Source: Agrococcus sp. SGAir0287
GTDB lineage: Bacteria > Actinomycetota > Actinomycetes > Actinomycetales > Microbacteriaceae
Length of the DNA: 64,000 nt
Direction of reading: 5' to 3'
NCBI RefSeq assembly: GCF_005484985.1
Contig: NZ_CP027942.1
Location: forward strand, 682,001 to 746,000
Positions within the stretch are counted from its first letter, which is position 1. Every line of letters starts with the position of its first letter. The notes beneath the pieces were generated by a model. It saw only the letters and a program-made list of their open reading frames with translations. It did not search any database and had not been told where the DNA came from. Made by a program: the position numbers and the translations under genes. This document shows positions 13,665 to 23,451 of the stretch, in pieces.

Positions 13665-13772
13665 CCGGGCGCCGCGCGTCGCACGCCAGCGGCGAACGCC
13701 GCCCGCCCGGTGCGGGAGCCCGTCCGACGGCGCATGTATGGTGAGGGCGCGTCAGCGGGAAGGACAAGAGCG

Positions 13773-16448
13773 TTGGCAGACGGCACGAAGCTCGTCATCG
13801 TCGAGAGCCCTGCGAAGGGCAAGACGATCGAGCGCTACCTCGGCGAGGGCTACAAGGTCATGGCCTCCGTCGGGCACATCCGCGACCTGGTGAGCCCTCG
13901 CGACCTCCCGGCGGACATGAAGAAGGGGCCGTTCGGCAAGTTCGCGGTCGACGTCGATGCTGGCTTCGAGCCCTACTACGTCGTCAACGACGACAAGCGC
14001 AAGACGGTCACCGAGCTGAAGCGCGCCCTCAAGGACGCCGACGAGCTCATCCTCGCGACGGATGAGGACCGCGAGGGCGAGGCCATCGCATGGCACCTCC
14101 TCGAGGTGCTGCAGCCCAAGGTGCCGGTGCAGCGCATGGTCTTCCACGAGATCACGAAGGAGGCCATCGAGCACGCCCGCGACAACACGCGCGAGCTCGA
14201 CATGGACCTCGTCGACGCGCAGGAGACCCGCCGCATCCTCGACCGCCTCTACGGCTACGAGGTGAGCCCCGTGCTGTGGCGCAAGGTGCGGCAGGGGCTG
14301 TCGGCCGGCCGCGTGCAGTCGCCCACGGCGCGCCTGATCGTCGACCGCGAGCGCGAGCGCATGGCGTTCGTGCCCGCCGCCTACTGGAGCCTCGCCGCGA
14401 CGTTCGACGCCGACGGCAAGCACTTCCCGGCGCGGCTCGTGCGCCTCGACGGGGCGCGCGTCGCCACCGGCTCCGACTTCGACGACCGCGGCCAGGTGAA
14501 GGGCGTGCGCACCGTGCTCGACGCGGAGGGCGCCGAGGCGCTCGCCACCGAGCTCGAGGCGTCGACCTTCGAGGTCGCGAGCGTCGAGTCGAAGCCCTAC
14601 CGCCGCCGCCCGTCGGCGCCCTTCACGACGTCGACGCTGCAGCAGGAGGCCGGGCGCAAGCTGCGCTTCTCGGCGAAGCAGACGATGTCGGTCGCGCAGT
14701 CGCTCTACGAGAACGGCTACATCACCTACATGCGCACCGACTCGCCGTCGCTCTCGGCGCAGGCCATCTCGGCCGCGCGGGCGCAGGCCGTCTCGCTGTA
14801 CGGCGACGGCGCCGTGCCCCAGGCCCCGCGGCTCTACTCGGGCAAGTCGAAGTCGGCGCAGGAGGCGCACGAGGCCATCCGGCCCGCCGGCGACGCCTTC
14901 CAGACGCCGAAGTCGCTCGCTGGCAGGCTCACCGACAACGAGCAGCGGCTCTACGACCTCATCTGGAAGCGCACCGTCGCGAGCCAGATGATCGATGCGA
15001 CCGGGCAGACCGCGACCATCACGATCGCCTCGGGCAGGACGAGCCGCGGCGTCGCCGAGTTCACGGCATCCGGCACCGTCATCACCGAGCCGGGCTTCCT
15101 GCAGGCGTACGAGGAGGGCAAGGACGTCGATCGCTACGCCGACGACGCCGAGCAGGATGCGACGCTGCCCGACGTGCAGGCGAAGGACCGCCTGGGGCTG
15201 ACGAGCCTCGAGCGCAAGGACCACGTCACGACGCCGCCGCCGCGCTACACGGAGGCGAGCCTCGTCAAGGCGCTCGAGGAGCTCGAGATCGGCCGCCCGT
15301 CGACGTACGCGTCGATCATCGACACGATCGTGCGGCGCGGGTTCGTGTCGGTGCGCGGCGGCGCGCTCGTGCCCGAGTGGATCGCGTTCGCGACGATGAA
15401 CCTGCTCGAGGAGCACCTGGGCCAGTACGTGGACTACGACTTCACGGCCGAGATGCTCGCCGACCTCGATCGCATCGCCGATGGCGAGGCCGACCGTGTC
15501 GAGTGGCTCGAGCGCTTCTACCGCGGCCACGACGGCAAGCCGGGGCTGCGCGACGTCGTCGGCAACCTCGGCGAGATCGACGCGCGCGCCGTCAACTCCA
15601 TCGACCTCGGCGAGGGCATCACGCTGCGCGTCGGCCAGTACGGGCCGTACCTCGAGCGCATCGACGAGCAGGGCACGATCCAGCGCGCCAACGTGCCGGA
15701 TGAGCTCACGCCCGACGAGCTGACGCTCGCTCGCGCGAAGGAGCTGCTCGACGCGCCGCCCGTCGAGGAGCGCGTGCTCGGCGTGCACCCCGAGACCGGC
15801 AAGACGATCGTCGTGAAGGACGGTCGCTTCGGTCCCTACGTGCAGGAGCTCGAGCCGGAGCCCGAGACCCCGGCCGAGCCCGAGCTCACGAAGACCGGCA
15901 AGCCGAAGAAGGCGCCCAAGCCGCCGAAGCCGCGCACGGCATCCCTCTTCCAGAGCATGTCGCCGGAGACGATCGACCTCGACACGGCCGTGCAGCTGTT
16001 GTCGCTGCCGCGCACGATCGGCGTCGACCCCGCCGACGAGACCGAGACGCCCATCACGGTGCGCAACGGCCGCTACGGCCCCTTCATCACGAAGGGCACC
16101 GAGACGCGCTCGCTCGACAGCGAGGACGAGATCTTCACGATCACGCTCGAGCAGGCGATCGAGCGGCTCGCGCAGCCGAAGTACGGCGGCCGGCGGCAGT
16201 CGTCGGCGCTCGCCGAGTTCGACGCGGATCCGGTCAGCGGCAAGCCGATCAAGGTGAAGGACGGCCGCTTCGGCCCGTATGTGACGGACGGCGAGACGAA
16301 CGCGACCATCCCGCGCGGCGAGGACGTCGCGGCGGTCACGTTCGAGCGTGCGGTCGAGCTGCTGCAGATCAAGCGCGAGAAGGGCCCTGCGAAGAAGCCG
16401 GCGCGCAAGGCGCCCGCGAAGCGCCGCACGCCCGCCAAGAAGCAGTAG
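13773..16448 (+). CDS. topA: DNA topoisomerase I
   Basis: 891 residues. The start is the TTG at 13773 giving (M)ADGTKLVIVESPAKGKTIERYLG, because GGGAAGGAC lies 6-10 bp upstream and topA proteins begin here; a longer upstream frame is not conserved. The Toprim domain has TDEDREGEAIAWH, and the catalytic Tyr319 lies in GYITYMRTDSPSLS. The C-terminus has three repeats of the GRFGPYV type and a Lys/Arg/Ala-rich tail (KKPARKAPAKRRTPAKK). No zinc-finger cysteines are present, as in other actinobacteria. It relaxes negative supercoils. The stop overlaps tmk. Confidence 0.97.
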   Translation: MADGTKLVIVESPAKGKTIERYLGEGYKVMASVGHIRDLVSPRDLPADMKKGPFGKFAVDVDAGFEPYYVVNDDKRKTVTELKRALKDADELILATDEDREGEAIAWHLLEVLQPKVPVQRMVFHEITKEAIEHARDNTRELDMDLVDAQETRRILDRLYGYEVSPVLWRKVRQGLSAGRVQSPTARLIVDRERERMAFVPAAYWSLAATFDADGKHFPARLVRLDGARVATGSDFDDRGQVKGVRTVLDAEGAEALATELEASTFEVASVESKPYRRRPSAPFTTSTLQQEAGRKLRFSAKQTMSVAQSLYENGYITYMRTDSPSLSAQAISAARAQAVSLYGDGAVPQAPRLYSGKSKSAQEAHEAIRPAGDAFQTPKSLAGRLTDNEQRLYDLIWKRTVASQMIDATGQTATITIASGRTSRGVAEFTASGTVITEPGFLQAYEEGKDVDRYADDAEQDATLPDVQAKDRLGLTSLERKDHVTTPPPRYTEASLVKALEELEIGRPSTYASIIDTIVRRGFVSVRGGALVPEWIAFATMNLLEEHLGQYVDYDFTAEMLADLDRIADGEADRVEWLERFYRGHDGKPGLRDVVGNLGEIDARAVNSIDLGEGITLRVGQYGPYLERIDEQGTIQRANVPDELTPDELTLARAKELLDAPPVEERVLGVHPETGKTIVVKDGRFGPYVQELEPEPETPAEPELTKTGKPKKAPKPPKPRTASLFQSMSPETIDLDTAVQLLSLPRTIGVDPADETETPITVRNGRYGPFITKGTETRSLDSEDEIFTITLEQAIERLAQPKYGGRRQSSALAEFDADPVSGKPIKVKDGRFGPYVTDGETNATIPRGEDVAAVTFERAVELLQIKREKGPAKKPARKAPAKRRTPAKKQ

Positions 16449-17077
16449 TGGCGCGCGGGCTCTTCCTCACGCTCGAGGGCGGCGACGGCGCGGGCAAGTC
16501 GACGCAGTCGGCGCTGCTCGCGGCGTGGCTGCGGGATGCGGGTCGCACGGTCGTGACGACGCGCGAGCCCGGCGGCACCGACCTGGGCGTCGAGATCCGG
16601 CACCTCGTGCAGCATCGGCGCGGCCACGTCGCGCCGCGCGCGGAGGCGCTGCTGTACGCCGCCGACCGCGCGCATCACGTCGCGACGCTCGTGCGCCCGG
16701 CCCTCGAGCGCGGCGACGTGGTGCTGCAGGACCGCTACCTCGACTCGTCCGTCGCCTATCAGGGCGCGGGGCGCGTGCTCGGCGCCGACGAGGTGCGCGA
16801 CCTGTCGCTGTGGGCCGTCGACGACCTGCTGCCGGACCTCACGATCCTGCTCGACCTCGACCCCGCCGAGGGTCGGCGTCGCATGGCCGCACGCGAGGAT
16901 GCGCCGTACGACCGCCTCGAGGAGGCGCCGGACGACTTCCACGTGCGCGTGCGCGACCAGTACCTCGCGCTCGCGGCCGCCGAGCCCGAGCGCTTCCTCG
17001 TCGTCGACGCGGCCGGTGCGCCGGACGCGATCCACGCCGTCGTGCGCGAGCGCGTCGCGAGCCTGCTGGAGCGCTGA
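16448..17077 (+). CDS. tmk: Thymidylate kinase
   Basis: 209 residues. FLTLEGGDGAGKSTQ is the P-loop, TTREPGG the substrate-binding motif, and LQDRYLDSSVAYQGAGR the conserved DR(Y/F) region. It phosphorylates dTMP to dTDP using ATP in the cytoplasm. The GTG start overlaps the topA stop by 1 bp and holB starts two bases after its stop, so topA-tmk-holB forms one operon, an arrangement seen in many actinobacteria. Confidence 0.97.
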   Translation: MARGLFLTLEGGDGAGKSTQSALLAAWLRDAGRTVVTTREPGGTDLGVEIRHLVQHRRGHVAPRAEALLYAADRAHHVATLVRPALERGDVVLQDRYLDSSVAYQGAGRVLGADEVRDLSLWAVDDLLPDLTILLDLDPAEGRRRMAAREDAPYDRLEEAPDDFHVRVRDQYLALAAAEPERFLVVDAAGAPDAIHAVVRERVASLLER

Positions 17078-17078
17078 G

Positions 17079-18230
17079 ATGGCGGCGGATCCCTGGGGCG
17101 AGATCATCGGTCAGGACGACGCCGTCGCGACGCTGCGCCGAGCCGCTGCGTCGCCGGGCACGTCGGCGATGACGCACGCATGGCTCATCACGGGGCCGCC
17201 CGGCTCGGGGCGCTCGAACCTCGCCTTCGCGTTCGCGACGGCGCTGCTGTCGCCGCCGGGCACGATCGACGAGCGCGTCGCCATCCAGGTGGCGGCGCGC
17301 ACGCATCCCGACCTCGTGGTGCTCGCGACCGAGGGCGTCACGATCAAGATCGACGCCGCACGCGACGCCGTGCAGCGCGCGTCGCTGTCGCCCGCCTCGT
17401 CTCGTCATCGGGTCGTCGTGGTCGAGGACGCCGATCGCATGGTCGAGCGCACGTCGAACACGCTGCTGAAGGCCCTCGAGGAGCCACCGGAGGACACCGT
17501 CTGGATCCTCTGCGCGCCCGGCGAGTCCGACCTGCTGCCCACCATCCGCTCCCGCGTGCGCACCGTCGCGCTCGGCGTGCCCGACCCCGAGGCCGTCGCC
17601 CGTCTGCTCGTCGAGCGCGACGGCGTGGACCCCGGGCTCGCCGCGCAGGTCGCACGCGAGGCGCAGAGCCACATCGGCATGGCGCGCAGGCTCGCGACGA
17701 ACGACGAGGCGCGCGCTCGCCGAGCGGAGACGCTCGACATCGCGCTGCGCGTGCAGACCGCTGGGCACGCCGTGCTCGCCGCCGCACGCTACGTCGAGAT
17801 CGCCGGCGCCGACGCGGAGGCGCTCGGCGCCGATCAGGATGCCGCCGAGCGCGAGCAGGCGCTGCGGCAGATGGGCATCGCGCCGGGCGGCACCGTGCCG
17901 CCGCAGCTGCGCAGGCAGCTGCGGGAGCTGGAGACGGTGCAGAAGGAGCGCGCCAAGCGCGGGCTGCGCGACGGGGTCGACCGCATCCTCGTCGACCTGC
18001 TCTCGCTCTTCCGCGACATCCTCCTCACGCAGCTGGGCGTCGCGCACGAGCTCGTCAACGAGGCGCAGCGGCCCCGCATCGAGCAGGCCGCCGGCGGGCG
18101 ACGGCCCGAGGACACGCTCGCCGTGCTCGACGCGATCCAGCTCGCGCGCGAGCGCGTCGAGGCGAACGTGCCGGCGCTCCTCGCGCTCGAGGCGCTGCTC
18201 GTCGTCGTCGCCGCGCCGGATCCGCGCTGA
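17079..18230 (+). CDS. holB: DNA polymerase III delta' subunit
   Basis: 383 residues. The AAA+ clamp-loader subunit begins WGEIIGQDDAVATLRRA and has GPPGSGRSN in place of a classic P-loop Lys, as in other delta' subunits that do not hydrolyse ATP. VVVVEDADRMVERTSNTLLKALEEPP and LPTIRSR (sensor region) are clear. The CxxC zinc module seen in E. coli is absent. With the other clamp-loader subunits it loads the beta clamp during replication. It directly follows tmk. Confidence 0.94.
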   Translation: MAADPWGEIIGQDDAVATLRRAAASPGTSAMTHAWLITGPPGSGRSNLAFAFATALLSPPGTIDERVAIQVAARTHPDLVVLATEGVTIKIDAARDAVQRASLSPASSRHRVVVVEDADRMVERTSNTLLKALEEPPEDTVWILCAPGESDLLPTIRSRVRTVALGVPDPEAVARLLVERDGVDPGLAAQVAREAQSHIGMARRLATNDEARARRAETLDIALRVQTAGHAVLAAARYVEIAGADAEALGADQDAAEREQALRQMGIAPGGTVPPQLRRQLRELETVQKERAKRGLRDGVDRILVDLLSLFRDILLTQLGVAHELVNEAQRPRIEQAAGGRRPEDTLAVLDAIQLARERVEANVPALLALEALLVVVAAPDPR

Positions 18231-18284
18231 GCACCGCGAGCCTGTGCGTCCGGCCGTAGCATGAGCGCGGACGAAGGGACCATC

Positions 18285-19880
18285 ATGGCATCGAGGCTCC
18301 GTCGCGGCACCTGCGTGATCGCGCTCGCGGCATCCGTCGCGGTCGCGCTCTCCGGATGCATCGTGCTGCCGCCGCCGATCGCGCCGGGCGCGTCCGGCGG
18401 GCCCGGTCCCTCGACCCCGCAGGCCGGTCAGCCGCTCGACTTCACGCCCACGGGCGAGGACGTGGAGGCGGCACTCGCGCCGTACTACACGCAGGACGTG
18501 GACTGGACGCTGTGCGCCGGCGGCATGACGTGCGGCACGATCGACGCCCCGATGGACTGGTTCACGCCCGAGGACGGCCGCTCGATCGAGGTGAGCCTCA
18601 TCGTGCGACCCGCGGACGGCGAGGTCTGGGGCTCGATGCTCTACAACCCCGGCGGCCCCGGCGCATCCGGCCTCGACTACGTGGAGCAGTACGGGGAGTA
18701 CCTCGTGGCCCCCTCGGTGCTCGAGCACTACAACCTCGTGGGCTTCGACCCTCGCGGCGTGAGCCGCTCGACGCCCATCACGTGCTACGACGACCCGCGC
18801 ACGCTCTACGACTACCTGTGGGAGATCCCCGACGACCGCCCGGCGGATCCGCTCTCGGACGAGGCGCTGCAGCAGCAGCTCGACGACGCCGCCGCGTTCG
18901 GCGACGCCTGCCTGCAGTTCACGGGCGAGGCGCTGGAGTTCATGGGCACGGAGCAGGCCGCGAGCGACATGGACCTCATGCGCGCCCTGCTCGGCGAGGA
19001 GCAGCTGCAGTACCTGGGCGTCTCGTACGGCACGCTGCTCGGCGCGACGTACGCCGACCTCTTCCCCGAGCACGTGGGCCGGTTCGTGCTCGACGCGGCG
19101 GTCGCGCCCGACGCGACCGACGCGGACGGCACGCGCTTCCAGGCGGGCGGCTTCGAGCTCGCCCTGCGCAACTGGATGGCCGACTGCCTCGGCTCCGGCG
19201 ACTGCCCCTTCACGGCTGGCGACGTCGACGGCGGCATGCAGCAGGTGGGCACGCTGCTGTCGGACCTCGACGCGTCGCCGCTCGACGCCTCCGACGGCCG
19301 CAGGCTCGGCTCGAGCGCGATGTTCACGGCGATCGCCGCGAACCTCTACGCCGAGCAGCAGTGGGGCACGCTGCGGACCGTGTTCGCCGACGTGCTCGCC
19401 GGCGACCCCGACTCGGCCTTCGCGCAGGCGGATCGCTACTACGGCGTGAACCCCGACGGCACCTTCGCCGACAACTCGTTCGAGGCGCTCATCGGCGTCA
19501 ACTGCCTCGACGCGCCGGCCGTGACCGACTTCGACGAGGTGCGGGCGAACGCCGCCGAGATCCAGCAGGTGGCGCCGACGCTGTGGCGGCAGTTCTCGGG
19601 CATGTCGACGTGCGCCGCCTGGCCGTTCGCGGCGACGCGCGAGCCCCACGTCATCACGGCCCCCGGCGCCGAGCCCATCATCGTCATCGGCGGCCTCAAC
19701 GACCCCGCGACGCCCTACGAGCAGTCCGTCTCGCTCGCCGACCAGCTGGAGAGCGGCGTGCTCATCACGGTCGACGCCGAGGGGCACTCGCAGTACAACC
19801 AGGGCGACGCGTGCGTCGACGACCCCGTGAACGAGTACTTCCTCACGGGCACGGCACCGACGGCCGACCTGGACTGCTGA
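18285..19880 (+). CDS. Secreted lipoprotein alpha/beta hydrolase (tripeptidyl-aminopeptidase-like)
   Basis: 531 residues from ATG 18285 (GAAGGGAC ribosome site); an in-frame ATG at 18261 is less likely. The N-terminus RLRRGTCVIALAASVAVALSGC is a lipoprotein signal with lipobox LSGC. MLYNPGGPGASG and NLVGFDPRGVSRS are oxyanion-side motifs, the nucleophile is in GVSYGTLLG, and the C-terminal TAP-like region has the catalytic Asp (NDPATPY) and His (EGHSQY). This family cleaves short peptides or esters outside the membrane. Its position before peptide-uptake genes hints at peptide nutrition, but a TetR gene lies between. Confidence 0.88.
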   Translation: MASRLRRGTCVIALAASVAVALSGCIVLPPPIAPGASGGPGPSTPQAGQPLDFTPTGEDVEAALAPYYTQDVDWTLCAGGMTCGTIDAPMDWFTPEDGRSIEVSLIVRPADGEVWGSMLYNPGGPGASGLDYVEQYGEYLVAPSVLEHYNLVGFDPRGVSRSTPITCYDDPRTLYDYLWEIPDDRPADPLSDEALQQQLDDAAAFGDACLQFTGEALEFMGTEQAASDMDLMRALLGEEQLQYLGVSYGTLLGATYADLFPEHVGRFVLDAAVAPDATDADGTRFQAGGFELALRNWMADCLGSGDCPFTAGDVDGGMQQVGTLLSDLDASPLDASDGRRLGSSAMFTAIAANLYAEQQWGTLRTVFADVLAGDPDSAFAQADRYYGVNPDGTFADNSFEALIGVNCLDAPAVTDFDEVRANAAEIQQVAPTLWRQFSGMSTCAAWPFAATREPHVITAPGAEPIIVIGGLNDPATPYEQSVSLADQLESGVLITVDAEGHSQYNQGDACVDDPVNEYFLTGTAPTADLDC

Positions 19881-19897
19881 GCCCGATTCGCTGCAAG

Positions 19898-19917
19898 GTT
19901 GCAGGCACTGCAACAAT
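19898..19917 (+). promoter_or_regulatory. Inverted repeat overlapping the TetR gene -10 (autoregulatory operator)
   Basis: GTTGCAG-GCA-CTGCAAC (19898-19914) is a perfect 7-bp inverted repeat. AACAAT (19912-19917), 7 nt before the ATG at 19924, is a likely -10 box inside it. A repressor bound here would silence the gene, as is typical for TetR autoregulation. Confidence 0.55.
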
Positions 19918-19923
19918 GGAGGC

Positions 19924-20520
19924 ATGACGGACGACGGACTGCGCGCACGCAAGCGCCGCCGCACGAGCGCGGCGATCCAGCGCGCCGCCCTCGAGCTCGC
20001 GCTCGAGCGCGGCGACCTCCACCCTCCCGTCGACGCGATCGCCGAGCGCGCCGACGTGAGCCCTCGCACCTTCTTCAACTACTTCCCGACCCGCGACGAG
20101 GCGCTCGTGGGCGAACCCATGCGCTTCCCCGAGGACGCCGATCCCGCCGTCGGCGCCGACCTGCTCGACATGCTCGAGACGACGGCGCTGCGCGTGCTGG
20201 GCGACCGCGAGCTCGATCGCGACCTCATCCTGCTGCGCCGCGACGTCATGCGGCAGCACCCCGAGCTGTTCGCGCGCCGCATGGTGCAGAGCCACGAGAT
20301 CGAGCAGCAGCTCGTGCGGCTCGCCGAGCGGCGGGCGCGGCTCGACGGCTCGGATCGGCCCCATGAGCGCGGTCGCATCGCCGCGCTCATCGCCATGGGC
20401 GCGCTGCGTGCGGGCTGGATGCGCTGGGTCGATCGCGCCGGCGCCGAGTCGCTCGACGACGCCGTGCGCGCGACGTTCGACGAGGTGCGGCGCATGGTGC
20501 GGGAGGCCGTGCAGGTCTGA
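19924..20520 (+). CDS. TetR-family transcriptional regulator
   Basis: 198 residues. The N-terminal helix-turn-helix runs from RKRRRTSAAIQRAAL to VSPRTFFNYFPTRDEALV, where VSPRTFFNYFPTRDE is the family signature. The C-terminal ligand domain is helical and not assignable. The operator-like palindrome at its promoter suggests autorepression. The divergent or adjacent target is unclear; it lies between a peptidase-like lipoprotein and the peptide ABC genes, either of which it might control. Confidence 0.9.
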   Translation: MTDDGLRARKRRRTSAAIQRAALELALERGDLHPPVDAIAERADVSPRTFFNYFPTRDEALVGEPMRFPEDADPAVGADLLDMLETTALRVLGDRELDRDLILLRRDVMRQHPELFARRMVQSHEIEQQLVRLAERRARLDGSDRPHERGRIAALIAMGALRAGWMRWVDRAGAESLDDAVRATFDEVRRMVREAVQV

Positions 20521-20698
20521 GGCCGACGCGACGGGGCCGTGGCGTCCGGCGTTCCGCGTGTCACGGTCCGGTCACGACCTGGCGATACGGCCGATCACGG
20601 CTCGCGAGCGCGGGTAGCGTACGTCGGAACGCGTGCGATGCCGCCGACCGGTCGGCTCCGCCGTACGCCCGTCACAGCACCAGACCCAGGAGGTCACC

Positions 20699-22369
20699 GT
20701 GTCCCGACCCGCATCCCGGCGCCGCGCCATCGCGGCGCTCGCCGGCGGCACCGCAGCAGTCGTCGCACTCGTCGGCTGCGTGCAGAGCGAGCGCGACGAG
20801 CCCGGCGCCGGCGGAGAGGACGGCGTCGACTCGACGTTCGTCTTCGCCGCGTCGAGCGACCCCGCGAGCCTCGACCCCGCCTTCGCGAGCGACGGCGAGT
20901 CGTTCCGCGTCTCGCGGCAGATCTTCGAGGGCCTCGTCGGCGTCGAGCCCGGCACCGCCGACCCCGCGCCACTGCTCGCGACCGAGTGGGACCAGTCGGA
21001 CGACGGCCTGTCCTACACCTTCCAGCTGCAGGACGGCGTGACCTTCCACGACGGCACCGCGTTCGACGCCGAGGCCGTCTGCTTCAACTTCGACCGCTGG
21101 TACAACTTCGAGGGCGTCGCGCAGGCCGAGAGCATGGCCTACTACTACACGAGCCTCTTCAAGGGCTACGCCGACAGCCCCGAGGACGCGGTCTACGCGT
21201 CGTGCTCGGCCGACGAGGACCTCGTCGCGACCGTGACGCTCGCCAAGCCGTTCGCCGGCTTCATCGCGGCGCTGTCGCTGCCCGCCTTCGCGATGCAGTC
21301 GCCGACGGCGCTGCAGGAGTACGACGCCGACGCCGTCGGCGGCACCGAGGAGGCTCCCACGCTCTCGGAGTACGCGCAGGGCCACCCCGTGGGCACCGGC
21401 CCCTTCGCGTTCGACTCGTGGGAGGTCGGCTCGCAGGTGCAGCTGAGCGCCTACGACGACTACTGGGGCGAGCAGGGCGACGTGCAGGAGATCATCTTCC
21501 GCGTGATCGACGACCCGACCGCGCGCCGCCAGGCGCTCGAGGCCGGCGACATCGACGGCTACGACCTCGTGAGCCCCGCCGACGCGGCTGCGCTCGAGGA
21601 CGACGGCTACCTCATCGAGTCGCGCGACCCCTTCACGATCCTCTACCTCGGCATGAACCAGCAGGTGCCCGAGCTGCAGGACGTGCGCGTGCGCCAGGCC
21701 ATCACGATGGCGATCGACCGCGACCAGCTCGTGTCGCAGACGCTGCCCGAGGGCACCGAGGTCGCCAACCAGTTCATCCCGCCGTCGGTCGCGGGCTACA
21801 ACGACGAGGTCACCGAGTACCCGTACGACCCCGAGGGCGCGCGCGAGCTGCTCGCCGAGGCGGGCTACCCGGATGGCTTCACGATCCAGTTCAACTACCC
21901 GACGAACGTGTCGCGTCCGTACATGCCGAACCCGGAGGAGATCTTCACGAACATCTCCGCCCAGCTCGAGGAGGTGGGCATCACGGTCGACCCGCAGCCG
22001 AACGCGTGGTCGCCCGACTACCTCGACCGCATCCAGGGCGGCTCGGATCACGGCCTGCACCTGCTCGGCTGGACCGGCGACTACAACGACACCGACAACT
22101 TCCTCGGCGTCTTCTTCGGCAGTCAGTCGAACGAGTGGGGCTTCGACAACGAGCAGCTGTTCGCCGACCTCGCCGAGGCGCGCGGCATCCCGGACCTCGA
22201 CGAGCAGATCCCGCTCTACGAGGCCATCAACGAGGAGGTCGCGACCTTCATCCCGGGCGTGCCGCTCGCGCACCCCGCGCCGTCGCTGGCGTTCTCCGAT
22301 CGCGTCGACTCGTACCCGACGAGCCCGGTGAACGACGAGGTGTTCAACATGATCGAGCTGAACTCGTAG
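20699..22369 (+). CDS. ABC transporter peptide-binding lipoprotein (DppA/OppA type)
   Basis: 556 residues from GTG 20699 with AGGAGGTCACC ribosome site. The twin-arginine-like/lipoprotein leader ASRRRAIAALAGGTAAVVALVGC has lipobox LVGC. The SBP family 5 signature appears as FVFAASSDPASLDPAFA, YTFQLQDGVTFHDGTAFDAEAVCFNFDRW and RQAITMAIDRDQLV. It captures oligo- or dipeptides for the two permeases downstream. A 34-bp perfect palindrome separates it from the permease gene, allowing more binding protein than permease to be made. Confidence 0.92.
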   Translation: MSRPASRRRAIAALAGGTAAVVALVGCVQSERDEPGAGGEDGVDSTFVFAASSDPASLDPAFASDGESFRVSRQIFEGLVGVEPGTADPAPLLATEWDQSDDGLSYTFQLQDGVTFHDGTAFDAEAVCFNFDRWYNFEGVAQAESMAYYYTSLFKGYADSPEDAVYASCSADEDLVATVTLAKPFAGFIAALSLPAFAMQSPTALQEYDADAVGGTEEAPTLSEYAQGHPVGTGPFAFDSWEVGSQVQLSAYDDYWGEQGDVQEIIFRVIDDPTARRQALEAGDIDGYDLVSPADAAALEDDGYLIESRDPFTILYLGMNQQVPELQDVRVRQAITMAIDRDQLVSQTLPEGTEVANQFIPPSVAGYNDEVTEYPYDPEGARELLAEAGYPDGFTIQFNYPTNVSRPYMPNPEEIFTNISAQLEEVGITVDPQPNAWSPDYLDRIQGGSDHGLHLLGWTGDYNDTDNFLGVFFGSQSNEWGFDNEQLFADLAEARGIPDLDEQIPLYEAINEEVATFIPGVPLAHPAPSLAFSDRVDSYPTSPVNDEVFNMIELNS

Positions 22370-22392
22370 CCACGAGGTCCATCTCGACCATC

Positions 22393-22426
22393 GGCGGGAG
22401 GGGCGCTGCGCAGCGCCCCTCCCGCC
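22393..22426 (+). terminator. 34-bp perfect palindrome between binding-protein and permease genes
   Basis: Arms 22393-22409 and 22410-22426 are perfect reverse complements of 17 bp with no spacer (GGCGGGAGGGGCGCTGC and its complement). It probably acts as an attenuating or mRNA-stabilising hairpin that lowers expression of the permease genes relative to the binding protein. Confidence 0.7.
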
Positions 22427-22446
22427 GCACCTGACGAAAGGCCCGT

Positions 22447-23451
22447 GTGCTCCGCGTCATCGGCAAGCGGCTGCTGCTCCTCGTCCCGACCCTCGTCGGC
22501 CTGAGCCTGCTGCTCTTCCTGTGGGTCCGCGCCCTCCCGGGCGGACCCGCCACCGCGCTCCTCGGCGAGCGCGCCACCCCCGAGGCGGTCGAGCGCATCA
22601 ACGCGCTCTACGGCTTCGACCGCCCCGTGCTCGAGCAGTACGTCACCTACATGGGGCGACTGCTCACGGGCGACTTCGGCGTCTCGATCGAGACCGGGCG
22701 CCCCGTGCTCGAGGAGTTCGCCAGGCGCTTCCCGGCGACGCTCGAGCTCGCGACCTTCGCGATCCTCTTCGCGGTGATCATCGGCATCCCGCTGGGCTAC
22801 TTCGCCGCGAAGCACTACGGTCGGCTCGTCGACCACGGCTCGGTCGTGCTGAGCCTCATGGGCATCGTCATCCCGGTGTTCTTCCTGGCCTTCATCCTCA
22901 AGTACGTCTTCGCGGTGCAGCTCGGCTGGTTCCCGCCCGACGGCCGGCAGGATCCGCGCATCGACGCCACGCACTTCACGGGGTTCTGGGTGCTCGACGG
23001 CTTGCTCACGGGCGAGCTCGACGCCGCGTGGGATGCCTTCCTGCACCTCGTGCTGCCGGGCATCGCCCTCGGCACCATCCCGCTCGCGATCATCGTGCGC
23101 ATCACACGCGCGAGCGTGCTGGACGTGCTCGGCGCCGACTACGTGCGCACGGCGCGCGCGAAGGGCATCCTCGAGTCGACGATCCGCGACCGCTTCGTGC
23201 TGCGCAACGCCATGCTGCCGGTCGTGACGACCATCGGCCTGCAGGTCGGCCTGCTCATCTCGGGCGCCGTGCTCACCGAGACCGTCTTCGCGTTCTCGGG
23301 CATCGGGCAGTTCCTCGCCTCGTCGATCTTCGCGCGCGACTTCCCCGTGCTGCAGGGCTTCATCCTCTTCATCGCGATCGGCTACGCCCTCATCAACCTG
23401 ATCGTCGACGTCAGCTACTCGTTCATCGACCCAAGGGTGCGTGTCCAGTGA
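22447..23451 (+). CDS. Peptide ABC transporter permease (DppB type)
   Basis: 334 residues from GTG 22447 (GAAAGG upstream). It begins MLRVIGKRLLLLVPTLVGLSLLLFLWVRALPGGPA, the typical DppB/OppB N-terminus, and has six predicted spans. The EAA-type motif is near DYVRTARAKGILESTIRDRFVLRNAMLPVVT, split here by family convention. It forms the heterodimeric channel with the next gene, with which it overlaps by 4 bp (GTGA). Confidence 0.93.
   Translation: MLRVIGKRLLLLVPTLVGLSLLLFLWVRALPGGPATALLGERATPEAVERINALYGFDRPVLEQYVTYMGRLLTGDFGVSIETGRPVLEEFARRFPATLELATFAILFAVIIGIPLGYFAAKHYGRLVDHGSVVLSLMGIVIPVFFLAFILKYVFAVQLGWFPPDGRQDPRIDATHFTGFWVLDGLLTGELDAAWDAFLHLVLPGIALGTIPLAIIVRITRASVLDVLGADYVRTARAKGILESTIRDRFVLRNAMLPVVTTIGLQVGLLISGAVLTETVFAFSGIGQFLASSIFARDFPVLQGFILFIAIGYALINLIVDVSYSFIDPRVRVQ

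Noticed and set aside
16839..20078. A 1079-codon open frame on the minus strand
   Set aside because: It is the antisense shadow of tmk, holB, the lipoprotein hydrolase and TetR genes; its product is low-complexity Arg/Ala/Gly/Val and has no domain. Similar long shadows at 27567-30503, 34842-39113, 13752-15788 and 60449-63292 (upstream of 61609) were dropped for the same reason.
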